Under the pieces are notes generated by a model. It searched no databases and had not been told where the DNA came from. It saw only the letters and a list, made by a program, of their open reading frames with translations. Both the position numbers and the translations under genes were made by a program. A stretch of 64,000 bases of DNA from Polymorphobacter_B sp038225475. Its GTDB lineage: Bacteria > Pseudomonadota > Alphaproteobacteria > Sphingomonadales > Sphingomonadaceae. The stretch is from NCBI GenBank assembly GCA_038225475.1, contig JBBRRA010000007.1:124001-188000 (forward strand). The letters are read 5' to 3'. Positions 25,137-32,990 of this stretch are shown here, piece after piece (the first letter of the stretch is position 1; each line of letters opens with the position of its first letter).

Positions 25137-26879
25137 ATGGCTACCAACGTCACCATTCCGCCACTGGGCGAATCGATCACCGAGGCGACTGTCGGCCAGT
25201 GGCTGAAAGCGCCCGGCGACAAGGTCAAGGCCGACGAGCCGATCGTCAGCCTCGAGACAGACAAGGTCGCCGTCGAGGTGCCGTCGCCGGTCGACGGCAT
25301 CATGGGCGAGCAGTTCGTCCAGGTCGGCGATACGGTCACCATCGGCGCGACGATTGCGCGGATCGAGGCGGCAGCCGCAGCGCCGGTCGCCGCAGCACCG
25401 GCGCCGTCGCTGCTGGCCAAGCCCGAGCCCGCCGCCGCACCGATCCCGCTGGTCAAGCCGGCGTCGGCGGACAAGGACACCGCGCCATCAGCGCCTGCGC
25501 CCGTGCCGCCGCTGATCAAGCCCGCGACCGCGCCGCCGCCGCCGCCTGCGCCGGTATCGCTTATCAAACCGCGCGAACCCGTGGTTGCCGCTGTCGCGGA
25601 GAAGCCACCCGAAAAAGCAGCGGAAAAACCCGAAGCCGTTGCCGCCACGGCATCGCCCGCACCCGCTGCCGCATCGCCGGCTCCGGCCCCCGCCGACTCC
25701 GGCGTACAGCCGCCGTCGGTTCGCCGCCTTGCCGCCGAAAGCGGCGTCGATGTCGCCTCGGTGACCGGCAGCGGCAAGGACGCGCGCCTGACCAAAAGCG
25801 ACATGCTCAATGCGATCGAGGCCGGTTCGGCCAAGCTCAAGGCGCAGGCGAACGGCGACGCGGCATCGGCCGCCGCGCCCGCTGCCCCGGTGCCGCCTGT
25901 GGTGGATGCCAAGCCGACGGCCGCGCCGGTGGCCGAAGCGAAACCCGTCGCGACGCCGGTCGTCGATCTCGCTCCGCCAGCTCCCGCGACGCCGGTCGAG
26001 GTGACGCCGCCCGCTGCAACGCCGGTTGCTGAAGCAGCGCCGCCTGCCGCAGCACCGGTTCCCGAGCCAGCCCCGGTCGCCTCGGTCCCTGCCGCGCCGG
26101 TACCGGCCGAAGTGCAGACGGTCGTTCCCGTCCCCGCCGCGCCGCAGCCCGCCCCGCTACCGGCGCTGCTCGACCCGGCACGCCCCGAGGAGCGCGTGCG
26201 GATGACGCGGCTGCGCCAGACCATCGCGCGCCGCCTCAAGGAGGCGCAGAACACCGCCGCGATGCTGACGACGTTCAACGACGTCGACATGACCGCAGTG
26301 ATGGCGACGCGCGCGCGCTACAAGGATCTGTTCGAGAAAAAGCACGGCGTGCGGCTTGGCTTCATGTCGTTTTTCGTTAAGGCGGCAGTGCTCGCGCTGC
26401 GCGATGTGCCGGCGGTCAACGCCGCGATCGAAGGCGACGAGATCGTCTATCACGATTATGCCGATATCGGCGTCGCGGTGTCGTCGCCGGGCGGTCTCGT
26501 CGTGCCGGTGCTCAAGGATGCCGACAAGCATAATTTCGCCGAGATCGAACTCGCCATCGCCGACTTCGGCAAGCGCGCGCAGGCGGGCAAGATGACGCTG
26601 GCGGACATGCAGGGCGGCACCTTCACGATCACGAACGGCGGCGTGTTCGGCTCGCTGATGTCGACGCCGATCCTCAACCCGCCGCAGTCGGGCGTGCTCG
26701 GCATGCACCGCATCGAGGAACGCCCGGTCGTGGTCAACGGTCAGATTGTCATCCGCCCGATGATGTACCTCGCATTGAGCTACGATCACCGGCTCGTCGA
26801 CGGGCGCGAGGCGGTCAGCTTCCTCGTGCGCATCAAGGAGGCGATCGAAGATCCGACGCGGCTGCTGGTTGATCTTTGA
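25137..26879 (+). CDS. sucB: Dihydrolipoyl succinyltransferase (E2 of 2-oxoglutarate dehydrogenase)
   Basis: Core E2o enzyme that carries the succinyl group on lipoyl-lysine and transfers it to CoA. Domain order in the 580 aa: lipoyl domain 1-78 with the lipoylated K43 in SLETDKVAVEV; linker 79-188; E3-binding domain 190-227 (QPPSVRRLAAESGVDVASVT); a second linker 228-352; catalytic domain 353-580 ending with SYDHRLVDGREAVSFL (catalytic His and Asp). Most E2o proteins are near 400 aa. The excess is in the two Ala/Pro/Val-rich linkers, the first of which repeats a (S/P)L-x-x-KP motif four times. sucA is upstream and lpd downstream. Confidence 0.95.
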   Translation: MATNVTIPPLGESITEATVGQWLKAPGDKVKADEPIVSLETDKVAVEVPSPVDGIMGEQFVQVGDTVTIGATIARIEAAAAAPVAAAPAPSLLAKPEPAAAPIPLVKPASADKDTAPSAPAPVPPLIKPATAPPPPPAPVSLIKPREPVVAAVAEKPPEKAAEKPEAVAATASPAPAAASPAPAPADSGVQPPSVRRLAAESGVDVASVTGSGKDARLTKSDMLNAIEAGSAKLKAQANGDAASAAAPAAPVPPVVDAKPTAAPVAEAKPVATPVVDLAPPAPATPVEVTPPAATPVAEAAPPAAAPVPEPAPVASVPAAPVPAEVQTVVPVPAAPQPAPLPALLDPARPEERVRMTRLRQTIARRLKEAQNTAAMLTTFNDVDMTAVMATRARYKDLFEKKHGVRLGFMSFFVKAAVLALRDVPAVNAAIEGDEIVYHDYADIGVAVSSPGGLVVPVLKDADKHNFAEIELAIADFGKRAQAGKMTLADMQGGTFTITNGGVFGSLMSTPILNPPQSGVLGMHRIEERPVVVNGQIVIRPMMYLALSYDHRLVDGREAVSFLVRIKEAIEDPTRLLVDL

Positions 26880-26908
26880 TCGAGCGTCGGCGACGGTTGT
26901 CTGAACAG

Positions 26909-26981
26909 TGCCACCCCGGCGCAGGCCGGGGCCCGCGCCGAAGGTCGCGCGTGATGGGCCGCGGCCTGCGCCGGGGTGGCA
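26909..26981. repeat. Long inverted repeat between sucB and lpd
   Basis: A perfect 19-bp inverted repeat: TGCCACCCCGGCGCAGGCC (26909-26927) and its reverse complement (26963-26981), separated by 35 bp that contain further complementary GC-rich segments. It can form a very stable stem in the RNA. It looks like a dispersed intergenic repeat of the kind common in sphingomonad genomes; the right arm ends 19 bp before the lpd start. There is no T run, so it is more likely an mRNA stability element or attenuating structure than a terminator. Confidence 0.8.
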
Positions 26982-26999
26982 AATGAAAAGAGGTGCACG

Positions 27000-28397
27000 A
27001 TGGCCGAACCAGATTTCGACGTTGTTGTCATCGGCTCCGGCCCCGGTGGTTATGTCGCTGCGATCCGCGCCGCGCAGCTCGGTCTTAAAACCGCGTGCAT
27101 TGAAAAGCGCGACCGGCTCGGGGGCACCTGCCTCAACGTCGGCTGCATTCCGTCAAAGGCGCTGCTGCATGCGTCCGAATTTTATGAGGACGCCAAGGAC
27201 GGCGTACTCGCCAAATTCGGCATCAAATTCCCCGAGGTAACGCTCGACCTCGCCGCGATGCAGGCGGAAAAGGCGAAGGCGGTCAATGAACTGACCGACG
27301 GCGTCGCGTTTCTGTTCAAGAAGAACAAGGTTGAATGGATCAAGGGCGAGGCGCAGTTCCAGGACCCGCGCACCGTGATGATCGGCGAGCGCTTCGTCAC
27401 CGCCAAGAATTTCATCATCGCCACCGGCTCCGAGGTCACGATGCTGCCGGGCGTGACGCCCGACGGCGAGGTGCTGATCACCTCGACCGAGGCGCTGTCG
27501 CTGGCGGCGGTCCCCAAGCACCTGATCGTTATCGGCGGCGGCTATATCGGGCTCGAAATGGGGTCGGTCTGGCGGCGGCTGGGGGCCAAGGTCACCGTTA
27601 TCGAATATGCCGAGCGCGTCGTCCCGGCGATGGATGCCGAGGTGGGCAAGGCGTTCGCGCGCATCCTCGAAAAGCAGGGCATGGTGTTGCGTACCGGAAC
27701 CAAGGTGCTCGAAGCCCGGCGCGAGGGCGCCGAGGCAGTCGTCGTCGTTGCCCCCTCGACCGGCGGCGCGCGCGAGGAAATCCGCGGCGATATCGTGCTG
27801 TTGTCGATCGGGCGGCGGCCCAACACCGACCGGCTCGGGCTCGAATCGACCGGGCTCAAGCTCGACGGGCATGGGCGCGTGCCCACCAACCCCGACCTGT
27901 CGACCAGCGTTCCCGGCATCTGGGCGATCGGCGACGTGATCGACGGCCCGATGCTCGCGCATAAGGCCGAGGACGAGGGCATCGCCTGCGCCGAACGCAT
28001 TGCGGGGCGGACCAGCGTCATCAACCACGCCGTCATCCCGGCGGTCGTCTATACCCACCCCGAAGTCGCCAGCGTCGGCCGCACCGAGGAGGAGCTCAAC
28101 GCCGCCGGTGTCGAGTATAAAGTCGGCAAATTCCCGTTCAGCGCCAACAGCCGCGCCAAGGCGAACCGCGACACCGATGGCTTCGTCAAAGTGCTCGCCG
28201 ATGCGCACACCGACCGCGTGCTCGGCGTTCACATCATCGGCGCGGTCGCCGGCACGATGATCGCCGAAGCCGCGATCGCGATGGAATTCGGTGCCTCATC
28301 CGAAGATATCGCCTACACCTGCCACGCCCACCCGACGCATAGCGAGGCGTTGAAGGAAGCCGCGATGGCGGTCGCGGGCAAGCCGATCCACATGTGA
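27000..28397 (+). CDS. lpd: Dihydrolipoyl dehydrogenase (E3)
   Basis: FAD flavoprotein that reoxidises dihydrolipoamide with NAD+ in 2-oxoacid dehydrogenase complexes. The 465 aa show the FAD loop VIGSGPGGYVAAI, the redox disulfide C44/C49 (GGTCLNVGCIPSKALLH), the NAD loop IGGGYIGLEMG, the second FAD motif GIWAIGDVIDGPMLAHKAEDEG, and the catalytic His-Glu in HAHPTHSEALKEA. The start ATG at 27000 follows GAGG; a GTG at 26976 lies in the inverted repeat and is rejected. It ends the TCA block. Confidence 0.97.
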   Translation: MAEPDFDVVVIGSGPGGYVAAIRAAQLGLKTACIEKRDRLGGTCLNVGCIPSKALLHASEFYEDAKDGVLAKFGIKFPEVTLDLAAMQAEKAKAVNELTDGVAFLFKKNKVEWIKGEAQFQDPRTVMIGERFVTAKNFIIATGSEVTMLPGVTPDGEVLITSTEALSLAAVPKHLIVIGGGYIGLEMGSVWRRLGAKVTVIEYAERVVPAMDAEVGKAFARILEKQGMVLRTGTKVLEARREGAEAVVVVAPSTGGAREEIRGDIVLLSIGRRPNTDRLGLESTGLKLDGHGRVPTNPDLSTSVPGIWAIGDVIDGPMLAHKAEDEGIACAERIAGRTSVINHAVIPAVVYTHPEVASVGRTEEELNAAGVEYKVGKFPFSANSRAKANRDTDGFVKVLADAHTDRVLGVHIIGAVAGTMIAEAAIAMEFGASSEDIAYTCHAHPTHSEALKEAAMAVAGKPIHM

Positions 28398-28512
28398 ACG
28401 GCAGGCGTATCTGTCAGACCATCGCGCCGATGCCCCTATGGTTTCGAGCGATGGTGCCGCCGCATCAGCCAACGCCTTCATTCCGCGCGACGGCGGTGCT
28501 ATCCGGTATCGG

Positions 28513-29142
28513 ATGCTGACCACGCCGCTCGATCTTGCCCGCCCGGCGCTTGCTGCGCTCGACTATGCTGCGGTCGGCGTATTCGCGCTGTCGGGTGCGC
28601 TGGCGGCCGCGCGCGCGAAACAGACGATCGTGACATTTGCGTTCTTTGCCGCGGTGACGGGAATCGGCGGGGGCACGCTGCGCGACCTGTTGATCGGTGC
28701 GCCGGTGTTCTGGGTGGCGAACCAGGGGTATTTGGGCGTCTGCCTGATGGCAGCGGCGCTGGTTTGGGTGATCGACATCGGCGAGCGTCGATTGGCATGG
28801 CTGTTGTGGCTCGATGCGGTCGGGCTCGCGGCCTATGCGGTGGTCGGCGCGGCGAAGGCGCTAAGCTACGGCACGCCGCCGCTCGTCGCCGTGGTCATGG
28901 GCGTGTTGACCGCGAGCTTTGGCGGCATCATCCGCGATGTGCTCGGCGGTACGCCGTCGGTGCTGCTCGGGCGCGAGATTTACGTGTCGGCAGCAGCGCT
29001 TGCGGCGCTGATCTATACCGGGCTGCGGTTGCTCGGCGTCGATCCGATCGCGGCCGGGATCGTCGGCGCACTGAGCGGATTTGCGCTGCGCGCGGCGGCA
29101 CTCGGGTGGGGTGTGACGCTACCGGGCTACCGCGAGCGCTAG
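28513..29142 (+). CDS. Trimeric intracellular cation channel (TRIC, YadS/UPF0126-like) protein
   Basis: Inner-membrane protein of about 209 aa with around seven hydrophobic segments and the internal repeat that marks the family: ALSGALAARAK-type followed by TGIGGGTLRDLLIG in the first half, and VVMGVLTASFGGIIRDVLGG in the second. Bacterial TRIC homologues conduct monovalent cations. The frame is open from an ATG at 28438, but the start at 28513 (MLTTPLDLARP) gives the usual length; neither has a strong SD. Its 3' end overlaps the convergent S41 peptidase by 24 bp. Confidence 0.85.
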   Translation: MLTTPLDLARPALAALDYAAVGVFALSGALAAARAKQTIVTFAFFAAVTGIGGGTLRDLLIGAPVFWVANQGYLGVCLMAAALVWVIDIGERRLAWLLWLDAVGLAAYAVVGAAKALSYGTPPLVAVVMGVLTASFGGIIRDVLGGTPSVLLGREIYVSAAALAALIYTGLRLLGVDPIAAGIVGALSGFALRAAALGWGVTLPGYRER

Positions 29143-30555
29143 CGCGGGATCGGTACCCGCTGCGATGGTCGCGACGGTCGGCGCGGCGAGCAGATCGGGG
29201 ATCAATCCGGCATCGGGCTGCGGTGTTGCCGGATAATAGCCGATCAACGGCAGGTCGATCTCGAGCCGCGAATGCGGCAGCCGCACGAAAAAGAACGCGC
29301 CGCCGTTGATGCCGCGCCGGTTGCCGCCGGTCGGCTCGCCGATGATCGTCCCAAGCTGCGCGGCGCGGACCTGTTCGGCAAAATGAAACGTCGCCGAGCT
29401 GCACGCGGCATCGACCAACACAACCAGCCTGCCGCCAAAGCGTTTGCCCCTCGGCTCGATCGTCGCGGTGCCTTCGCGCGGCAGCGTCAGCAGGCCGTCG
29501 CCGCCATCGACCGCATCGACGCCGATGTGCCGGAAGCTGTCGTCCCAGGTATCGAGGTGCGGATCGAGGTCGGCGGGCGTGGTTCGAAAGCGGACGCGGC
29601 GCGCCGCCGGGGCAGCGACGAGCGGCCGCTCGATCAACCGGGCGAGCAGCACGTCGCCACAATCGAGGCCGCCTTCGTTGCCGCGCAGATCGATCACCAG
29701 CGTGCGCGCGTCGGCCGCGATGGCGCTGTCGATGGTGGCGTCGATGAACGCCGCCCAGTCCCATTTGCTGTCATAAATTGCCCAGGTCGGCATCGTCAGC
29801 ACCATCGCGCGGCCGGTCATGGCCGCGGTAAAGCGCGCCACCCCGGCACCTGGCGCTGTTGTACTCCGTGTCGGCGCGAGTGGAACCTCGATGCGGTAGC
29901 GGCTCGCGCCGTCTGCGCCGCGCAGGTCGAGGATCGCGCTCGCCGCCCGCGACGATGCGGTGACGGTGCGCAACAGATCGAAATCGGGGTAGCGGCTGCC
30001 ACTGCGGACACCGAGTTCGGCAATGCGCTTCGCGTCGTTCGATCCATCGGCGCGCGCCAACGGCAGCAGCGTGCGCAACAGTGTTGGGGTGGCAACACCG
30101 TCGATCGCCGCGACCGTCGTGCCGGCCTGCAGCCCCGGCAGCGGAGCCGCCGCGCGCGTCACGACCATCTGTCCGCCGATCCATGTGAACTCGAACGGCA
30201 GCCGGTCGGGTGCGTCGACCACCGCCGCGGTCATCGCCTTGCCCTGATTATACGGGTTCACATAGCTGTGGCCGCAGCGCACCGCCGCCGTAAAGCGCGT
30301 CGCCGCCAGCCACAATGCGGCTGGTGTATCGGCAGCTTCGGCGTCGCGAAGCAACCGCGCTTCGGCTTGGGCAAGCGTTGCCGCAGTCAGATAGCGCCGC
30401 AGTCCCGGATGAAGGTCGCGGTAGGCGCGGATCAACAGCGCGGCATCCTCGCGGCGCAACGCCGCCGTCGCGGGATAGGCATAGGGCAGCGCGGGCGCGG
30501 CGGCGGCGACCGCGACGCCTGCCAGCCCGCCCAGCGCCGCACGCCGGGTCAGCAC
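29119..30555 (-). CDS. Exported S41-family (C-terminal processing-like) serine peptidase
   Basis: 478 aa. The N-terminus MLTRRAALGGLAGVAVAAAAP has twin arginines followed by a hydrophobic core, consistent with Tat export. The C-terminal half has the S41 core: LVIDLRGNEGG, LVVLVDAACSSATFHFAEQ (nucleophile Ser region) and GTIIGEPTGGNRRG. A short region around residues 110-150 could be a PDZ-like substrate cleft. It starts 2 bp after the sppA stop, so the two exported/membrane peptidases are in one operon. Substrate unknown. Confidence 0.85.
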   Translation of the reverse strand: MLTRRAALGGLAGVAVAAAAPALPYAYPATAALRREDAALLIRAYRDLHPGLRRYLTAATLAQAEARLLRDAEAADTPAALWLAATRFTAAVRCGHSYVNPYNQGKAMTAAVVDAPDRLPFEFTWIGGQMVVTRAAAPLPGLQAGTTVAAIDGVATPTLLRTLLPLARADGSNDAKRIAELGVRSGSRYPDFDLLRTVTASSRAASAILDLRGADGASRYRIEVPLAPTRSTTAPGAGVARFTAAMTGRAMVLTMPTWAIYDSKWDWAAFIDATIDSAIAADARTLVIDLRGNEGGLDCGDVLLARLIERPLVAAPAARRVRFRTTPADLDPHLDTWDDSFRHIGVDAVDGGDGLLTLPREGTATIEPRGKRFGGRLVVLVDAACSSATFHFAEQVRAAQLGTIIGEPTGGNRRGINGGAFFFVRLPHSRLEIDLPLIGYYPATPQPDAGLIPDLLAAPTVATIAAGTDPALALAVAR

Positions 30556-30557
30556 CC

Positions 30558-32450
30558 TTAGCGCGCCGCCAGCGCTGCGGTCTTTGCGAGCAACCCCTGC
30601 GCCCGCGCGATATCGTCGGCGCGCGGCGGCAGCAGGCTGGTGCAGGCAAGGCAGGTCGCCTGGATCGTTGGGCCGGTGGCCACGGCGCTGGCCGCACCGA
30701 GCGCTGCGAGGACGCGTGCCTGACCCAGCCGCGCGGTCGCACCGAACGGGTCGCGCGTGGCCTGTGCGTTGCTGTTCTCGTCGTCGTTCGAGGTCATCGC
30801 ATTGGCGAGGAACTGCGCGATCAGCGTCGGCTTACGCTCGATGTCGATCGTGCGCGCGTCGGCAGGCAGCTTGGCGCGCCGCCGCGCCTCGGCAACGGCA
30901 AGGTCGAGCCCGCCGAGGCCGTCGATCAGCTTGAGATCGAGCGCAGTTTTGCCCGACCAGACCCGGCCCTGGCCGATCTCGTCGACCCGCGTCACCGGCA
31001 GCTTTCGCGCGGTTGCAACCAGCCCGGTAAAGCGGCGGTAGATATCCTCGACCGACGCCTGCAGGATCAGCTTGGTGTCCGGCGTCAGCCCGCGCAGAAT
31101 GTCGGGGTCGCCCGAATACGGCGTCGACTTGACGCCGTCGGTGCCGACGCCGAGCGCGGTGAGCGCGCGGTTAAACGTCGGGATCACCGCGAACACGCCG
31201 ATCGATCCGGTGATGGTCGAGGGCTGCGCATAGACCACGTCGGCGGCAGTCGATACCCAATAGCCGCCCGATGCCGCGACCGGCCCGAACGAGGCGACGA
31301 TCGGCAGGCCCTTGCCCTTGGCCACCATCAGCGCCTCGCGGATGCGTTCGGATGCCAGCACCGAACCGCCGGGTGAATCGACCCGCAGCACGAGCGCCTT
31401 GATGTGATCGTCGGTCAGCGCCTTGGCGATCAGCCCGCTGATCGTGTCGCCGCCGGCGGTGCCGGGCGCCGCCTCGCCGTCGACGATCATGCCCGAAACA
31501 TAGACGATGCCGACTCCGTCGCCCGATTGTTTGCTGTCGGTCGCCGCAAGGTAGCGTGCCAATGGCACGGCGTTGAAGCTGCCCTCGCGCTTGTCGGTCC
31601 CGCGCCCGACGACGGCGGCGATGCCACGGCCGAAATCGACGCTGGTGCTGATCTGATCGACGAGGCCGCTGGCGACCGCCTGCTTGGCGAGATCGCCGTT
31701 CGACGCCGCAATGCGCGCGGGCAGGTTGGCAAGCACGGCATTGACGTCGGCAGCGGGCCGCGCGGCGTGCACGTCGGCGGCATAGGTGCCCCACAGGCTG
31801 TCGACGAGCGCCTGCTCGGCCGCCTTGGCTTCGGGCGACGCGTCGCTGCGCAGGAAGGGTTCGACCGCCGACTTATAGGTGCCGACGCGGAAGACATTGA
31901 CGTCGATGTCCAGCTTGTCGAGCGCCTTTTTGAAATACACGTTCGGTCCGCCGGGGCCGGTCAGCAGCACCCCGCCGAGCGGGTTGATCGTGACCTTGTT
32001 GGCCTGCGCGGCAAGGTAATAGCTCGCATCCGTATAGGCGGTTGCATAGGCATAGACCGGCTTGCCGGCCTTTCGGAAAGCCTGCAGCGATGTCGCCACC
32101 GATTGCAGATTGGCCTGGCCCGCGCCCATGAAGGCGTCGAGGTCGAGCACGATCAGCTTGATATGGTCGTCGGTGCGGGCGCGGTCGACGGCGCGGATGA
32201 TGTCGCGCACCGCGATCTGGCGCTGCGCATTGCCATTGCCCGATGCGAGCGCCAGCGGCGACTGCATGCTCGGCTGATCGACCACCGGCCCGTCGAGGTC
32301 GAGCACCAGTGCCGCGCCGTCGGGAACCGACAGCGCACTGCGGTGATGCAGTACGCCCCACAGCCCGACGAAAAACAGTAGCAGGAGCAGCAGCACCAGC
32401 GCATCCTTGACGCCGACGAGAACGCGCCATGTACCGCGTAGCAAAGCCAT
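30558..32450 (-). CDS. sppA: Signal peptide peptidase SppA, 67-kDa type
   Basis: Membrane-anchored serine protease that degrades cleaved signal peptides. It is 630 aa, the long form with two homologous halves. An N-terminal membrane anchor spans about residues 14-35 (a run of leucines). The Lys of the catalytic dyad is K193 in VGTYKSAVEPF, in the first half. The Ser is S394 in VAASGGYWVSTAAD, in the second half, with VDSPGGSVLASE before it. It is divergent from groES, with about 190 bp between them, and precedes the S41 peptidase by 2 bp. Confidence 0.95.
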   Translation of the reverse strand: MALLRGTWRVLVGVKDALVLLLLLLFFVGLWGVLHHRSALSVPDGAALVLDLDGPVVDQPSMQSPLALASGNGNAQRQIAVRDIIRAVDRARTDDHIKLIVLDLDAFMGAGQANLQSVATSLQAFRKAGKPVYAYATAYTDASYYLAAQANKVTINPLGGVLLTGPGGPNVYFKKALDKLDIDVNVFRVGTYKSAVEPFLRSDASPEAKAAEQALVDSLWGTYAADVHAARPAADVNAVLANLPARIAASNGDLAKQAVASGLVDQISTSVDFGRGIAAVVGRGTDKREGSFNAVPLARYLAATDSKQSGDGVGIVYVSGMIVDGEAAPGTAGGDTISGLIAKALTDDHIKALVLRVDSPGGSVLASERIREALMVAKGKGLPIVASFGPVAASGGYWVSTAADVVYAQPSTITGSIGVFAVIPTFNRALTALGVGTDGVKSTPYSGDPDILRGLTPDTKLILQASVEDIYRRFTGLVATARKLPVTRVDEIGQGRVWSGKTALDLKLIDGLGGLDLAVAEARRRAKLPADARTIDIERKPTLIAQFLANAMTSNDDENSNAQATRDPFGATARLGQARVLAALGAASAVATGPTIQATCLACTSLLPPRADDIARAQGLLAKTAALAAR

Positions 32451-32536
32451 GTTGTCCGCACCTTTTCGAGACCGCGAGCGACAGCTTTAGCGGTGTCGCA
32501 ACAGTCTGTCACCCGGTGCCGATCGTCGCGTCCGAC

Positions 32537-32566
32537 CTTGACTTACGGTGAACGTCGCCACATATG
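32537..32566 (+). promoter_or_regulatory. Promoter of groESL
   Basis: CTTGACT at 32537-32543 serves as the -35 (TTGACT 32538-32543), followed by a 17-nt spacer and CATATG at 32561-32566 as the -10. This places the expected start of transcription a few bases before the CIRCE element. The -35 also fits the CTTGA core used by alphaproteobacterial sigma-32, so both housekeeping and heat-shock recognition are possible. Confidence 0.6.
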
Positions 32567-32576
32567 CGCCCCGTCA

Positions 32577-32603
32577 TTAGCACTCGTCCCAATCGAGTGC
32601 CAA
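32577..32603 (+). promoter_or_regulatory. CIRCE operator (HrcA site)
   Basis: TTAGCACTC, nine spacer bases, then GAGTGCCAA: the classic CIRCE inverted repeat with one mismatch in the right arm (GAGTGCTAA expected). It lies at the start of the groESL transcript, 39 bp before the groES ATG. HrcA bound here represses the operon in the absence of heat stress. hrcA is not in the window. Confidence 0.95.
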
Positions 32604-32642
32604 CGACCCGAAATTGCAGCAATCAGCCTTGAGGATGAACCC

Positions 32643-32933
32643 ATGAAATTCCGTCCGCTCCACGACCGCGTTCTCGTGCGCCGCGTCGAAGCCGAAGAGA
32701 AGACCGCCGGTGGCATCATCATCCCGGACACCGCCAAGGAAAAGCCGCAGGAAGGCGAAGTCGTCGCCGTCGGCACCGGCGCGCGTGCTGAAAACGGCAC
32801 CATCACGCCGATGGACATCAAGGCCGGCGACAAGATCCTGTTCGGCAAGTGGTCGGGCACCGAGATCAAGGTCGACGGCGAAGATTTGCTGATCATGAAG
32901 GAAAGCGACGTGCTGGGCGTCATCCACGCCTAA
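32643..32933 (+). CDS. groES: Co-chaperonin GroES (Cpn10)
   Basis: 96 aa heptameric lid of the GroEL chamber. MKFRPLHDRVLVRRVEAEEK and the mobile loop TAGGIIIPDTAKEKPQEG are unmistakable, as is the C-terminal YLIMKESDVLGV-like strand (LLIMKESDVLGVIHA). SD GAGGA is close to the ATG. groEL follows after 57 bp under the same CIRCE-controlled promoter. Confidence 0.98.
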   Translation: MKFRPLHDRVLVRRVEAEEKTAGGIIIPDTAKEKPQEGEVVAVGTGARAENGTITPMDIKAGDKILFGKWSGTEIKVDGEDLLIMKESDVLGVIHA

Positions 32934-32990
32934 TCGGACGGCCGTCGTCAATTCAGTCCACTTTCCAGCTTAGAACCAAAGGAAATCATC

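Noticed and set aside
25371..26192. The GC-rich repeats in sucB as a CRISPR-like or satellite array
   Set aside because: The repeats are imperfect at DNA level and are explained by an Ala/Pro-rich protein linker in frame.
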